Shown here in pieces: positions 15,832 through 28,537 of a stretch of 64,000 nucleotides of DNA. The stretch lies in contig CM041465.1 of assembly GCA_023213395.1 (NCBI GenBank), positions 167,779,741-167,843,740 on the forward strand, in the 5' to 3' direction. Source of the stretch: Cycas panzhihuaensis. Lineage: Eukaryota; Cycadophyta. The notes under the pieces are model-generated. The model was not told the DNA's origin. It searched no databases and saw only the letters and a program-made list of their open reading frames with translations. A program made the position numbers and the translations under genes. How positions within the stretch are numbered: the stretch's first letter is position 1; each line of letters starts with the position of its first letter.

Positions 15832-17892
15832 TTAAATTCTAAATTCTAAGATTGACCCAATATTTAGATAGTTGGATTCTCATGCTACCACTAGTGGAAC
15901 GAATAGTATACTTTCCCTTATGGATAGATTAAATAAATATAATCTAGTCTACTAAGGACATAAAATTTAATATAAAGTAGGACTCCAACTTTATGAAGAA
16001 TTCATGTTGAGATTTGGGTCAAAATTAGGGACTATAACCTTTTGATTAAATTATGGATACCTTGATAAAGGAGGGAGGATTGCTCTAATGGGTGGTAGTG
16101 AGGGGTCTTTTGGGTAGGATGTAGATGGATTATTAGAGTTGGCTATTAGTTATTAATATACTTCTTGAACTTTTGGTCTATGTTATCATGTCACTAGATA
16201 CTTTAATCTTATATCTATTGAACAACTTATCTTAACTTTATTATTTCTTGTGAGAGAGTAGCAACACTTGAAGCCATTTATTTTAAGTGAGCAAGGGTTT
16301 GAGATACTCCCTCAAAGTATGCCTTTTATGCTTAAATGTAATCAACCTACATGGGGGGAGCCATTAAAGAACAATCCAGTATTACAAGAAGTATAAAGGG
16401 GAATTACAAAAAGAGGAACGGATCTAGAAAAAGGGTGGCACCAAAAGGGGAAATAGGTACATAGAAAGGATTAAAGAGCTAGGGATTAATGCAAAAGGGA
16501 ATGGGAGTATTAGAGATATCTATAGCATGTTAACCTCCTAATTGTAATAATACATAGATGATATGGAAATGAGATAATAATCTTAGTTAATTCAGTATGA
16601 TAAGCATGATAAGCTCATCAAAATGATGTAGGTGAGATTATATGTGATTTTTAGGCTAGTAGGGACCACATATCATTTTTTACTAAAACATTAAATTGAG
16701 ATTGATATAACCTAAAATAATTAGCATGATGTGTTAATTAAAATAAGGTAAAATTTATGTGATTAGGTCTCTGGAGTATATTATTACAAGTTTCATCTAA
16801 ATCATAGAAGAATATCTTAAAGTGACCTTATGGATTAGGTGGGTTATTGCAAGTTTCATCCAAATCATAGAAGTATTTCTTAAAGTGACCTTGTGAACTT
16901 CTTGTTCTTCTTCTTTTTTAAGGGGGAGGGGGGTGGTGGTGTAGACTCTAGGATAAGAGACTAGGTGTGGGGATTATATTTTAAGTTGAAGGTTTGGATA
17001 GAAAAATTAGAGATGTTTTATTATTGTCTTTGTATTACAAGATAGAGTTATCATGTTATTATATTTGTAATACTAGTTGATGTTATCATTCTACTAATGC
17101 TACATCTTTTGTATTCTTTCTATTTAAATTGTCTTGTGAATGTTTAGTAGTCTTATGGTATCTTATAGAAGTATAATTGTCTTATATTATTTAGAGGAAA
17201 TTTTCTATTTTCAAATTTATATAACCCTCTTTTTTGGGTAGATTTTTACTATGGGGATATAAAAGTACCTAGGACTTGAGAAATAAGGTGTACCTAGTTT
17301 TACAAGCCCCTCAATAAACTTCTTAGTCATTATTATCACTCAACCTAATCTCTAAGGGTACCAACTATATAATAAATTCATACTCATAGCCACAATAAGC
17401 ATGCTAGGGTGTTTGAGAGGAGTAACTTCCTATGCTAATCACTAATTGATGCACTATAAAGGATAGGTGGTTGATAGTTTTCTTCTATTCTAGGTAAGAA
17501 AAGGAAGCCTATGAGGGTCCTTTTATATATGTCAAGGTGTGTAGAGGACCAATTCTATGGCCAAGTTCTATATGAGGCTTGTGTAAGTGATGTGATCCTC
17601 TTTGCTTCTTATACGAGTGTATACCCTTGCATGCTTAGCCTAACATGATAGATCCTCATAATGTTTAAAGACCCTTAACATAGGGTTTGTACCTAACCAT
17701 TAGGGGAATGAATAAGTGGGAACTTGACTTCTATTACCCATTTATAATTTACTACTTAAGAGTAAAATAAATAAAGTAATAGAATTTATTTGAAAAATGA
17801 GGGTTTAAGAGATTAACCAAGGGAAAGTAAACTTTTCCCTTTTTCTTTCACTCCCTTTTATCTACTTGGCTACTTCTACTAGATTCAATATC
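15832..17892. other. Unrecognised, strongly CHG-depleted sequence
   Basis: No domain recognised. It presumably includes the decayed interior of the element starting at 15350. By hand count, 17281-17640 contains no CAG and no CTG but nine TAG and fourteen CTA. Confidence 0.5.
16761..16899. repeat. Imperfect tandem duplication (about 63-72 bp)
   Basis: The phrase AAGTTTCATCTAAATCATAG with following TCTTAAAGTGACCTT occurs at about 16788 and again at about 16851. The first copy is preceded by GATTAGGT at 16761 and the second by GATTAGGT at 16833. The two copies differ at a few positions. Confidence 0.8.
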
Positions 17893-18170
17893 TTACTCTA
17901 ATACCACTTAGTAGGTTCCTTCCTAATAATCTTCCTCAATCTTACAATGCCAAAGAAATAAAGGACATAATAAGAAGGTAAAATAAACCACTTTATTAAT
18001 TGAAGAAGTAAAGTACGTAGAATAATCACTTATATGGTCATAAAAGAAAGCTTAAGAGTACCAAAGTGTATTAAAGTACAAACTCAAATGAGATACAAAA
18101 TATACAACAACCTTCCTTTATAAACATTAGGACTTAAATAGACAAAAGAGGTCTTCTGATGACCAACACC
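17893..18170 (-). repeat. Candidate primer site and 5' LTR of a minus-strand copia
   Basis: TTACTCTAATACCA (17893-17906) is, on the minus strand, TGGTATTAGAGTAA, a decayed initiator Met-tRNA site. It is preceded in that orientation by a sequence whose end reads TA where CA is expected (TAGTAGG on the plus strand at 17909). A TATA-like TTTATAAACA occurs at 18117-18126. The right boundary is a guess, and no coding region is recognisable at the expected side. Confidence 0.35.
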
Positions 18171-21100
18171 ATTAAAAAGATAAACACCCTTTAAATCTAT
18201 TGGTAATTATAAATGGTCTCTTACACACAAGTTAGTGACTACCACTAACCACTCATAGCCTTAGACATAAACATATTTGAGAAAGTTTTGTAAGCATAAG
18301 TGGTTATATAACACATTTTAAGAACTTTTATGTCTACCCCAAGATAAAGGGTATTCATAAAGATGTCTCTTTTGAGTTCTTTAAGTAATGTGGTCTTAGA
18401 TAAATGTAATAGGTCATGAAAGTGGCAAGTGAAGTTATAGTTAAGCTCATCTTGACCCTATTTAAGAGATAGAAGAGCTTTAGCCCCATCTCAAAAAGAT
18501 ATAATCTATCAAAATAATTATAAAAGTATCCACCAACATGTAGAAGTAATAGATGGAATGGGTGGGTAGTCAATAAAACCATTTGAGGGAATGACCCTAG
18601 ATAGACTTAGGAAACAACTCTAGTAGAATATAATTGTAAGGCAAATGAATAATACATGCCATAGCAAATGTATTAACATGGTCCCCTAGGTCTTAAGATA
18701 AAGTGCTCTTGAATTTAGGAACTTTTGGTAGGTGGGGTGGTAGGTTGGTTCAGAGAACCTCTAAAGAAAGAGGGATAATATAATAATCAACAAAGGGGTA
18801 TACCCTAGGTTGAGTTCAAAGAACAACAAGTTGAAAGTAGACTTTGGCCCATAGGGATATTGCAGTTAGACTATACCATAGGGTGCTTAACCCAACTAGT
18901 AGATCTAGTAAGGTGAGATAGGTTAGGGATGCCCCTAGATTGGTAGGAAGTTACTACATGAGCACATAGGTTAGCTAAATATGGCATGGTCTTGGGTGGA
19001 ATCTAATAAGTTAAAACTAGTTGGGATGTAACTATTTGATAAGCTTGAGAATATATTGGACTCATTCTTGATGTAACTTGGTAAGGTGGAATAGGGTAAG
19101 AAGATGGATATGGGATGGCATTTTCCTCATATAGTCCTTCAATTAGAGGGGTAGCCTCATATGGGTGTAAATGAGTAATACCATATGTAGGCCAAGGGAA
19201 AGATCCTCCTTACCCCCATTGTTGAGAAATGTATCCCAGGTAAAACATAGGTGTAGTGGCAAATTGTAGGATAGGTTTGACATAATGAATAAGGCATGGG
19301 GGAGGATAAGGCATCCTCAAAGGTCTTATTGGTCTAGATAAAGGATGAGATGTATAATGAGGTAGAATGTAGGGAATAATAGGGTTGGACCACATAGTCA
19401 TTTATTATGAAATAGATGTATGAAGTCTAGTCACCTAAGTAATAAGTGGGATGGAATAAGAGGGTAGTTAAATGGGTAGAGGGCCTACAATAGAAGTGGG
19501 GGGTGGGGGGTGGGTACTAATAGGGATGTTATCAGTGGGGCATAGGTAGGTAAAGATGGTGATGAAAAGGTAGGCTATAAAGCAACATCCTATTAAGAGG
19601 CTACTTATAGTTGTGATTGGGAAACAAGTTGGTTCATTCCATTGCTTATTCCAAACAAGGGAAAGGCTCAAGTAGGAGTCATGTCTAAAGTTGCTTATTC
19701 ACATTGAGCTTCTAGGGCTTCCATGATATCTAATGTACTCTTGGGCATTTAGCGTGAGTGTAAGACTTCTTCCGTCAAGTGGGTTTTGTCAAATAAAAAG
19801 GCTTAGGCTGAGGACTCAAGATTAGGTGAAGAGTCATGGGGTTCAGCAACCCAATGAAGTATAAGGGAGATCCTACTAGGTTTTATTAGGTAGGTTCTAG
19901 TTCATATGGATAAGTGGCATCTTCTCCATCATAGGAGGGAACTTATTATGTATATAGATTGATCCCTTAGGTCTAATATTGGGCATAGGCTTGATATTGA
20001 TTTTGAATTTAATATGGATCCTTAAGTTGATAAGAATTTGGAGCTTAATAAGAATCTATAAACCACTCAAATAGGTATTGGATTGCCATTAAGCATTACT
20101 TACTATGTAATAAATTAGGTAAATTTATTGAATTTGGGTCTAAAGGAGATTAACCCCTAAGGTAATGAGAGAATAAATGCATATATGATATAAATAAATA
20201 AGTAAAGAAGGACCTTAAGAATGCATAAACTATGACATTGAAGTGGTAGAAAAGAGGTGAATGATACTCATACATGCAAACTAAAGACTTTAGAGTCATG
20301 CCCTAAAACAAAGGGATAAAGTGAAATGAAGAATAGAATAACATGATATACTAAACCCTACTAGCAATTTCCTTAGTATGGTCACTAGTGAAGTGTATGT
20401 TACAGAAGGGGAGGATATATAACATAACTTTATGATATATTCAAAGGGTGAAGGGAATCTAAAACAAGAAGGGCATAAACAAAAGCCTCTTATAGGGGAG
20501 TGATGAATCATGTGGACATAAGCATAGGGTTAAACAATAATTATTTCTTAGGCTAAGAGGGGAAAAGTACAAGTGTGTACAACTAAACCCCTAAGGATAA
20601 ACTAATATATCTTATCCCAACACTTTAATGACCCTAAATTAATGGACTCAATCTAGAAGAATAAGGGAAAGGACTAACCATAACAAAAGGTCTAACAAAG
20701 TTAAGACCATAGGATATATTGACTCATGGATAAGTTGGTAGGGACTTGCTAATGCTAACCCATCTCACACAAATGTAAGGTAATTCAATAGGGTCTGCAT
20801 CTAATTCCAATGAACCTCTTGCTCTATGAGTAGAAAAAGAGAAAGATCACTACTCTTAACAGGACTAATAAATCTCATTCAACTATCAATACCATATGTA
20901 TTGGTGCATGATGGATATAAATACCTATATTAGTTTGCTTATAACATGTATCGAAAGATGACTACCTAAAAGCATAAGTCAACCATTCTTATCTAGTGAT
21001 GAAATCTAGGTAGAAAGAAAATGGCCCCCTCTCTTCAATAGATAAGAGACCTTATCCTTAGAAGAGAATAAAGAAGTAAACAATAGAGCTGACCATACAA

Positions 21101-22209
21101 TTAAATACTTTTAATCTTCAAATAAAAATAACAAATAATTCTAATTTAGAAAGTGCCTCTTAACTCCATAAAATTGAGGACTAACAACAAGTACTTCACT
21201 TCATATTGGCCCTTTGTAAAGTGAAATGAATAACAAGTAAACATGGAATGCTATGCAATGTTATTTCACTCGTTTTCTAGATTTTTAATAGTCTTTTTCA
21301 TTCATACATACAACAAACTATGTGAGAGGGGTGGAAGGGTAAACAAGTGTGAAAAAAAAGTAAGTAGAGTCCTCTATTTTTTTTAAATAAGGAATTAAAA
21401 TGTGTGATTTGAACTTTTTTTAAAATTTGGAATAAAACTTATGAGGTAAGGGTTTAGAGAGGGATACTTATGGTTTGCTTTAAATATTTTCATAAACTTT
21501 TAGACATGTAAAATTTCACAATGTCCACACCAATAAACAACTTAAAAATAAGTTAATCATATCCATATAATTCACAAATATCTAGGAAAAAATTAGCAAT
21601 ATTTCTTCTTACTAGATTAAGTTGTGATGAAGAAAAAGTTTAGATTATAGACCAAAATGCATAAAAGTGTGTTTAAAACCAACTTTTTAAGCTCATATGT
21701 TTTTAGTTATTTTTGAAAAATTGGGTAGTACTCCTATTATGCAATGATCACTTTTGAACAGATGGAAAGAAAGATGAGAGGAAGGTGTTGTTGCTCTAAC
21801 TCCTACTTAGCTTCCAATCTATAAAAAATACTCTTGTAGCTTTCCTTCGCTTATAAGTTAGTACATCTAATAAAAATCAAAAACATAAAATGCTCTAAAT
21901 AAACTACAACTTGAAATAGAAGCATATATAGTAGTAAAAAGAGCTTCACAGTTAGAAAGATTGCCAACAAATTAGAGCTTAGATATTGATACTAAGCCTT
22001 CTCTCCCTTGTAAGGCACTTATATATAGAGAAATAAAACATACAAGGTAAAATATAAGGAAACAAATAGTTAAGCATAAATAAAATAGAGATTAATATAT
22101 TGCAAACTAAATACAAATTAGAATGGCTTAGAATGCAAGTCATGTAGGGAGTTTTTCTCTAGTTCTTAATTGATAGAGGGATGCTCTTGGCATGTGCTAT
22201 GATTTAAGC
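18171..22209. other. Old, strongly decayed repeat DNA
   Basis: No complete domain could be named. Open frames at 18355-18582 and 20296-20511 (minus) have no recognised motif. The sequence is rich in TAG/CTA and poor in CG. It ends at the CTTCT target duplication of element G. Confidence 0.5.
18700..19680 (-). pseudogene. Tyr/Pro-rich decayed frame, possibly a gypsy gag remnant
   Basis: On the minus strand the translation is unusually rich in Pro, Tyr, Ser and Ile across about 300 codons in more than one frame. Examples are IPYPSSYPIPPYQVTS near 19060 and PIIPYILPHYTSHPLSRPIR near 19370. Such Pro/Tyr-rich linkers occur in the gag of some plant gypsy elements. No zinc knuckle or catalytic motif confirms this, so the call is a suggestion only. 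Confidence 0.3.
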
Positions 22210-23841
22210 CTTCTTGTAATAGCCTACCCAACCCAAGCTACTTGGTTGATGATTATACCCCAATTGTAACATGCCTAGTTAACTGGTTGCTACTCTTTAT
22301 AACTAATTATTACATACCTATCCACCTTGACAAGCTTGCATGTAAGTATGAATAAAATATATGATAATTCACTAGAAGTTCCATATAATTCTATCTTCTA
22401 GTTATGTATTTAGACTTAAGTTTATAAAGAATTTGATAAGTGTAATGCATAATAGAATAAAACACTTAAGAATATATGTAAACCCAAGCTATAGAGATAC
22501 TTAACAAGCAAAAATAAAAATCCCTATTTTATTCAACTAAGAGTCACATAAAATTAAAAATAACCATAACTAAGAAAGTGTATATCATTACATGCGATAT
22601 CTCATAGAATGAATTTAGAAGTTTCTATAATATAATAAGTAAGTGAAGTTAGCTAACTAGAGTGTAACTAAAGAATTATCCCATCCAACCAATCATGATC
22701 ATGTATAAGAAAGTACCCCCTATGTTGGACTAGATGATATGAATATAAGAGTAGTGGTTTTTCCATTGATAACTTAGCCCTTACCCAAGCTATCATATCA
22801 AGGGTACCCTTAAGGCCTCTTTTTGCATAAAATTTTATAATAAAGAAGTTGCCTTAAGCTGTTATTATTACATGTAACTATACCCTTACTTTAGACCTCA
22901 TCAATCATATATAAACTTGCACTTCTTTTCAAACCCTTCTTGTTTTTCCTAATAAACCAACAATATTAAACCACTTGGGGATCCTTACTATACCAATCTT
23001 AAAGGACTACTTTATTATGCCACATAATGGTGGGGTGTAATAAGGACTTAATCAGAGTAACTAATTATGACCCTTATCCTCAAATAACCTAGACTTAAGG
23101 GGAGTAACTAACTATGACCCTCATCTATAAATAACTAACAAGTGGGACAACTAACTTAATACCATATGAATATGGCTTAGGGAGAGCAATTAATTGAATC
23201 CCTTAGGGAGAGCAACCAACTCTATCCTAGCTTAAGGATAGTAACCAACTCCATCTTATTGGAGTAAAATCAACTAGAGAGTGAGTTATAAATGAAAATA
23301 TAAAATCCTATTATTTTTTACATTCCCATGGGCCCTCTTCTTACATAGACTTTTCCTACTAACTTCTCTCGTGACTTTTTCCTCAAAAGACCTTTCTAAG
23401 TAGATCTCCTTCTCATGGGAGAATTTTCATATAAGGCCTTGCTTGTGTCTCACTTTTTTGTATTTGGCTTACCCATACTTACCTCTCTTGCATTTGGCTT
23501 TTTTATGAGTTCTTTCTCAAAAATTCTTTTTAAGTATGACTTCTTCTCACAGGGGGTTTCATTTTTCTATGTCTATTTTAAAATTTCAAATGGTGAAGTT
23601 CAAAGTTTATAACTTTAAAATGCCTTATTTTTTTCATATGATTTCTATTTTGTGACTTCAAGCACTTGTTGGGAAGCTCCTAGTACCCTTTTTGATAAAA
23701 ACTAAGACTTAAAATTTATTTTCATAATATATGGAAGATAATCATTATAAATTAGAGCCTTTAAATCTAATTTTGTACTCTATTTGATTGCCCACTAGTT
23801 ATTTCTATAATTTATAAATTTAGATATCTCTTCCATCTAAC

Positions 23842-24494
23842 TATTGAGAAGATAAGGTCCCAACCCTTAAACCACCACCAAGATCTAAACTACTCTTATA
23901 ACTAGTTATAAGAATCGAAACTAAAATTTAACATGCAAGTTCTTAAAACTAAAGTTAAAACAATAAAATGATCAAGAAAGCCAAGCATCATATATACACC
24001 CGATATAACATGGTAAATCCCTAGCAGTGTGCTAGGGAAACATCCACACAAGAAAGGTATTGATGTTTATTGTTAAAGAATGGAGAAAATGCACATAATT
24101 GTATAGCAGAGTGCTCACAACAACAACAAACAGCTGCCCAACTCCTTATAGTATATTGAACACTATCAACATAATGAAAAATGCCCTAAATCGAGCTACA
24201 TAAGAGGGTCATCCAAGGCACAAATCTCGACTGTAGAATCTAGGGTATTTTGAGTGAATGACCCTCATTCTCTTTATAATTTAATATACTTTCCAGTGCT
24301 AAATTTTTTGGGTTGGGGGCTATCGCCCTTGAACCCCCTCTTTGCGGGGAGCGTTCCACGTCCCTCACACCTTCCCTAGCCAAGGGGGGCTCCTGCCCCC
24401 CCTTGGAATCCCCCGAGGAAGGTTTGGGGGGAAACCGCACTACCAACCTATTAAAATTTTAGCCTCTTAACCATTGTTATCACATTATCTAACA
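23842..24494 (-). repeat. 3' LTR of copia E
   Basis: 653 bp, starting in minus orientation TGTTAGATAATGTG at 24494 and ending CTTCTCAATA at 23842 (TA instead of CA; the 5' LTR still ends CGACA). It contains a GC-rich double hairpin at 24315-24406. Confidence 0.93.
24315..24406. repeat. GC-rich double hairpin inside the D/E-family LTR
   Basis: The first inverted repeat is GGGC-TATC-GCCC (24317-24328). The second pairs CCAAGGGGGGC (24380-24390) with GCCCCCCCTTGG (24395-24406) around a TCCT loop. Equivalent blocks lie at 29010-29100 in the 5' LTR and 4744-4829 in the D LTR. In DNA this AT-rich the block stands out. Its role (RNA structure, poly(A) signal context or silencing target) is unknown. 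Confidence 0.85.
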
Positions 24495-24507
24495 ATCTCC
24501 ACCTTGA
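24495..24507 (-). promoter_or_regulatory. Polypurine tract of copia E
   Basis: TCAAGGTGGAGAT on the minus strand directly precedes the 3' LTR start TGTTAG. This is the plus-strand primer site. Confidence 0.88.
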
Positions 24508-24619
24508 TAATAATTTACCTGGTACCTTTCCTGGGCCCTTTATCACCTTTTCTGTAAGCCAAGAGAAGTCAAACACCATTTGAACTTCTCTAATAGTATT
24601 GGTTTTGTGAATATACTAG

Positions 24620-27540
24620 CACAATTCTATTTTGTGTTAACCTTCTCAAGTGCCACTCCACCTGCTTCCATGACTTGTCTAACAAAATGGTACTTAAGAG
24701 AAATATGTTTTGTCCTACTATGATAAGTTGGATTCTTGGCTAGGTAAATGGCACTTTTACTATCACAAAATACCTTTACCTTTTCTTGTTTCCTTCCAAG
24801 CTCAACCAATAGACCCTGTAATTAGATTACTTCTTTACAAGCATGTGTTGTAGTAACATATTCAATTTCTATAGTCGATAATGTAATTGTACTCTACAAT
24901 TTTGACATCCAACTAACTGGACCATTTATAAGAGTGAATCCATAACCTGAAGTAGACCTTCTCTTCTCTAAATCTCTTACAACGTCTGAATCAACATATC
25001 CACAAACCTGATTACCTGTTCCTCTAAAGGTGATGCAATACTCACTTGTGTCTCTCAAATACTAAAGCATCCATTTCATTGCTACCCAATGTTCCTTTCT
25101 TGGATTTGCCATAAACCTATTAACTACACCGACTGCATGTGAAATGTTAGGTCTTGTACATACCATGACATACACCAAACTTCCTATTGCACTGGCATAA
25201 GGTACACGAGACATATAATTATTTTCTTCTTCATTACTAGGACTCATACTCGAAGAAAGCTTGCAATGGGAAGCTAATGGGATACTCACTAGTTTCACAT
25301 TTGCCATACCAAACTTGTTTAATACCTTCTCCACATATTTCTACTATGATAACCATAGCTTACCATTTTTCCTGTCTCTATGTATCTCCATACCTAAGAT
25401 TTATTTTGCAGCTCCTAGATCCTTCATATAAAAATTCCTCGCCAATTGAGCCTTTAGCTTATTATTTTCTTCCATGCTCTTGCTTGCAACCAGCATGTCA
25501 TCAACATACAATACCAATATAATCAATAAGTCATTGTCCATGAATTTAAAGTAAACACAATGATCATACTCACTTCTTTTAAAATTTTGGCTCTCCATGA
25601 ATGTATCAAACTTCTTGTACCATTGCCTGGGTGATTGCTTCATGCCATACAATGATTTCCTGAACTTGTAAATAAGTCCTTTACTGTCATCCTGTACAAA
25701 CCCTTTTGGCTGATCCATATAGATCTCCTCATCTAAATCTCCATGTAGAAAAGCTATTTTTACATTTACCTCCTCCAACTCCAAATCAAGATAAGCTACC
25801 AATGCTAACAACACTCAAATTGAAATAAGTTTGACAACTGGTAAAAATATCTCATGAAAGTTAATACCTACTTTTTATGCAAAGCCTTTAGCCATCAATC
25901 TTGCCCTATATTTGTCAACCTTTCCATCAACATCTATTTTCATCTTAAAAACCCACCTGCAACTAATAATCTTCCTACCATGTGGAAGTTCTACCAAGTC
26001 CCATGAATTAGTTTTCTTCAAAGCATCTATCTCTTCCTGCATATCCCTCTTCCACTTCTTACTATGGATATCATCTATAGCTTCTTGATAATATGTAGGC
26101 TCACCATCATTAGAAACAAAAGCAATAAAAATAGAAGGGTTATACCTATCAAGTGGATGACTAAATCAAGTAGATCTTCTAACTGCTAGCAGAGGAGTGC
26201 CCATATACTCCTGTAAATATGTTGCAGATTCATCTTAAAAAAGATCTTCCTACTCTTCTAATTTCAAAGATGGTTAGGTTTCAAACTTGACCTATTGATG
26301 TCCAACTTTCTGCTCTTATTTCACTTCAACTTCTACATTGTCTGATTTTAGAAGGGGAGATTCATCAAATACAACATCTCTATTAATGGTGATTTTGTGG
26401 GTAGTAGGATCCCATAACCTATATTCCTTTATACCATCTTTATCACCATAACTAATAAGATACATCTCTTAGACTTTGGGTCTAACTTTGAACGTTTACT
26501 TTTATCAGTCCAGGCATAAGTATCAGAACTAAAAACTTTAAAATTTGAATAGTCACATGGATGTCCAGTCCATACCTCTTTAGGAATCTTGCAATCTATT
26601 GTAAGTGATAGTGACTTGTTTACCAGATAACAAGTTGTTTGAATAGCATCTGCTCATAAACCCTGCTCCACTCTAGCATTACTTAGCATGCTTCTTGCTC
26701 TTTCTAAGAGTGTCCTATTCATACACTCAGCAATTCCATTTTGCTATGGAGTATAGCTAGTGGTCTTATGCCTTTCAATCCTAACTTCTCTGTAATAGTT
26801 CTCAAACTCCATGGAGTTGAACTCACCTCCACTATCAATTCTTAAACATTTGATTGGCTTACGAGTGATGTTCTCAACTAGAGCCTTGAACTGCTTAAAC
26901 ACAATAAAAACTTTAGATTTTCTTTTCAAAAAATAGATCCATACCTTTCTAGAGTAATCATTTATAAATGTGATAAAGTATAATGATCATCCACAAGATA
27001 TTGTAAGGGCTAGTCCCCATACATCTGAATGTATGTAATCCAGAACACCTTACTAGTGTGACTCCCTACTTTAAACTTGAGTCTATATTGCTTTCCAAAA
27101 ATACGATGTTTGTAGAAGGCCAAATCTGAAAGTTGTAAGTTAGGAAGTAACTTATGATTTATCAGTACCTTATGTCCTCTCTTACTGATGTGCTTGAGCC
27201 TCTGATGCTATAACTGAGCTGGATCTTTTACAGTCTTTGATGTTGTAGTTGCATGGCTAACATCTGTACTTCCCACTAAAATATAAAGTTTCCTTTTTTT
27301 AAGGCTTTCATAACAACCAAGGTGCATTTTGACACCTTTAAGACTCCTTCATGATCTGTATGCTTATAACCACCCGAATCTAGTTCACCCAAGGAAATCA
27401 GATTCTTTTTTAGATCAGGTACATGTCTAACCTTAGTTAATATTCTTACTACACCATCGAACATCTTAATTTTGATGCTACCAATGCCTACTATCTTACA
27501 AGAAACTTCATTTCCCATAAGCACATCACCACCATCAAGA
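24620..27540 (-). pseudogene. Copia E pol: protease end, integrase, reverse transcriptase, RNase H
   Basis: From the 5' side: the GAG-pre-integrase segment (27524-27276), the integrase core start (HSDVWG at about 27013-27030), the RIDSGGEF and QNG..E blocks (26850-26700), and then a long linker. Reverse transcriptase follows (25990-25330) with VNVKIAFLHGDLDEEIYM, the YVDD box at 25497-25508 and a Tork-like MKDLGAAK..LGMEI. RNase H has the DSKSAIYLAKNP and SRTKHISLKYHFVR blocks (24660-24780). Longer open pieces are 25814-25401 and 25334-25062. Stops and shifts separate them, so no complete polyprotein can be made. Family assignment is firm; Tork is the most likely lineage. Confidence 0.92.
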
Positions 27541-28465
27541 GGTTAGTATGATGAGAACCAACTCTTGTGTGGACACATATGGTGTGAAGCACCTAAATCT
27601 AATAACCAATCATGATTATAATAGGAAATATTACAAACAACCAAGACATCATCATCCATACCTTGATTTGACTCCACCTGATTAGGCTCCTTGGCAAGAT
27701 CTTCCTTTTTATGGAACTCCTTCCTTTTGAAGCAATCCTTCTTGAGGTGACCAGTCTTATTATAGTGCCAACACCTGAGTTTACTCTTCTTGCCTTTTGA
27801 CTTCGACCTCAATGTATCCCTGGAGCTTTATCCTCTATAAGTTGTTCTATCCCTTGTTGCCATAGCTTATGGTATGGAGGTTTCAAGACTAGACTTTCTT
27901 CGTACTTCTTCCATCAATAAAGCACTCACAATAAAATCATATTCTAATTCATTTGTAGTGCTAAAACTAATTGAGGTGATAATATTATCCCAGGATTCTG
28001 GTAACAAGCATAATAAGGTAACAACCTTGTTTTCATCCTCAATTTTGATATCGATACTAGCTAACTGACAAATAAGAGTGTTGAAAATATTTAAATAGTC
28101 AGCAATTTTTGTACTTTCTTTCATCCGTAATGAGTACAGTTGCCTCTTCAAGTAGATTTGATTCATCATTAATTTGGTCATATACAAGCCTTCCAACCCG
28201 GTCCATAATCCTGTTGTTTCTGCTCCCCTATGATGTTAAACAGAACTTCATATGCAAAGCACAATCGTATTGTGCTAAGAGCCTTTTTGTCTAGATCATC
28301 CCATTAATCATCGTCCATCCCTATGGGTTTCTTTATTTTGCCTACAAGATCTTTGTACAAACTTTGTTATACAAGAACATCATACGCTTTCAACTTCCAC
28401 AACTCAAAGTTGTTCTTGCCATTAAATTTCTCCACCTTGAACTTTGCACTTGCTAGTTTCACCAT
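27541..28465 (-). pseudogene. Copia E gag and protease active site
   Basis: Gag starts at ATG 28465, aligned with ATG 5383 of element D. The UBN2-type gag domain is open over 28196-27867 (LESWDNIITSISF-type block with Pro for Leu). The zinc knuckle is at about 27780-27737 with one cysteine changed to Tyr (CWHYNKTGHLKKDC). Protease follows with its DSG box changed to DLG (27600-27570), which should inactivate it. Breaks lie between the ATG and 28196 and near 27815-27866. Confidence 0.9.
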
Positions 28466-28522
28466 TTGGTATAGAAAAAGCCAACACCAAAACCTTCACA
28501 AACTTATTGTAAAAATAAAATT

Positions 28523-28537
28523 GGTTTTGATACCACT
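28523..28537 (-). promoter_or_regulatory. Primer-binding site of copia E
   Basis: AGTGGTATCAAAACC on the minus strand, next to the 5' LTR end CTCGACA. It is a slightly decayed initiator Met-tRNA site, matching the site of element D. Confidence 0.88.
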
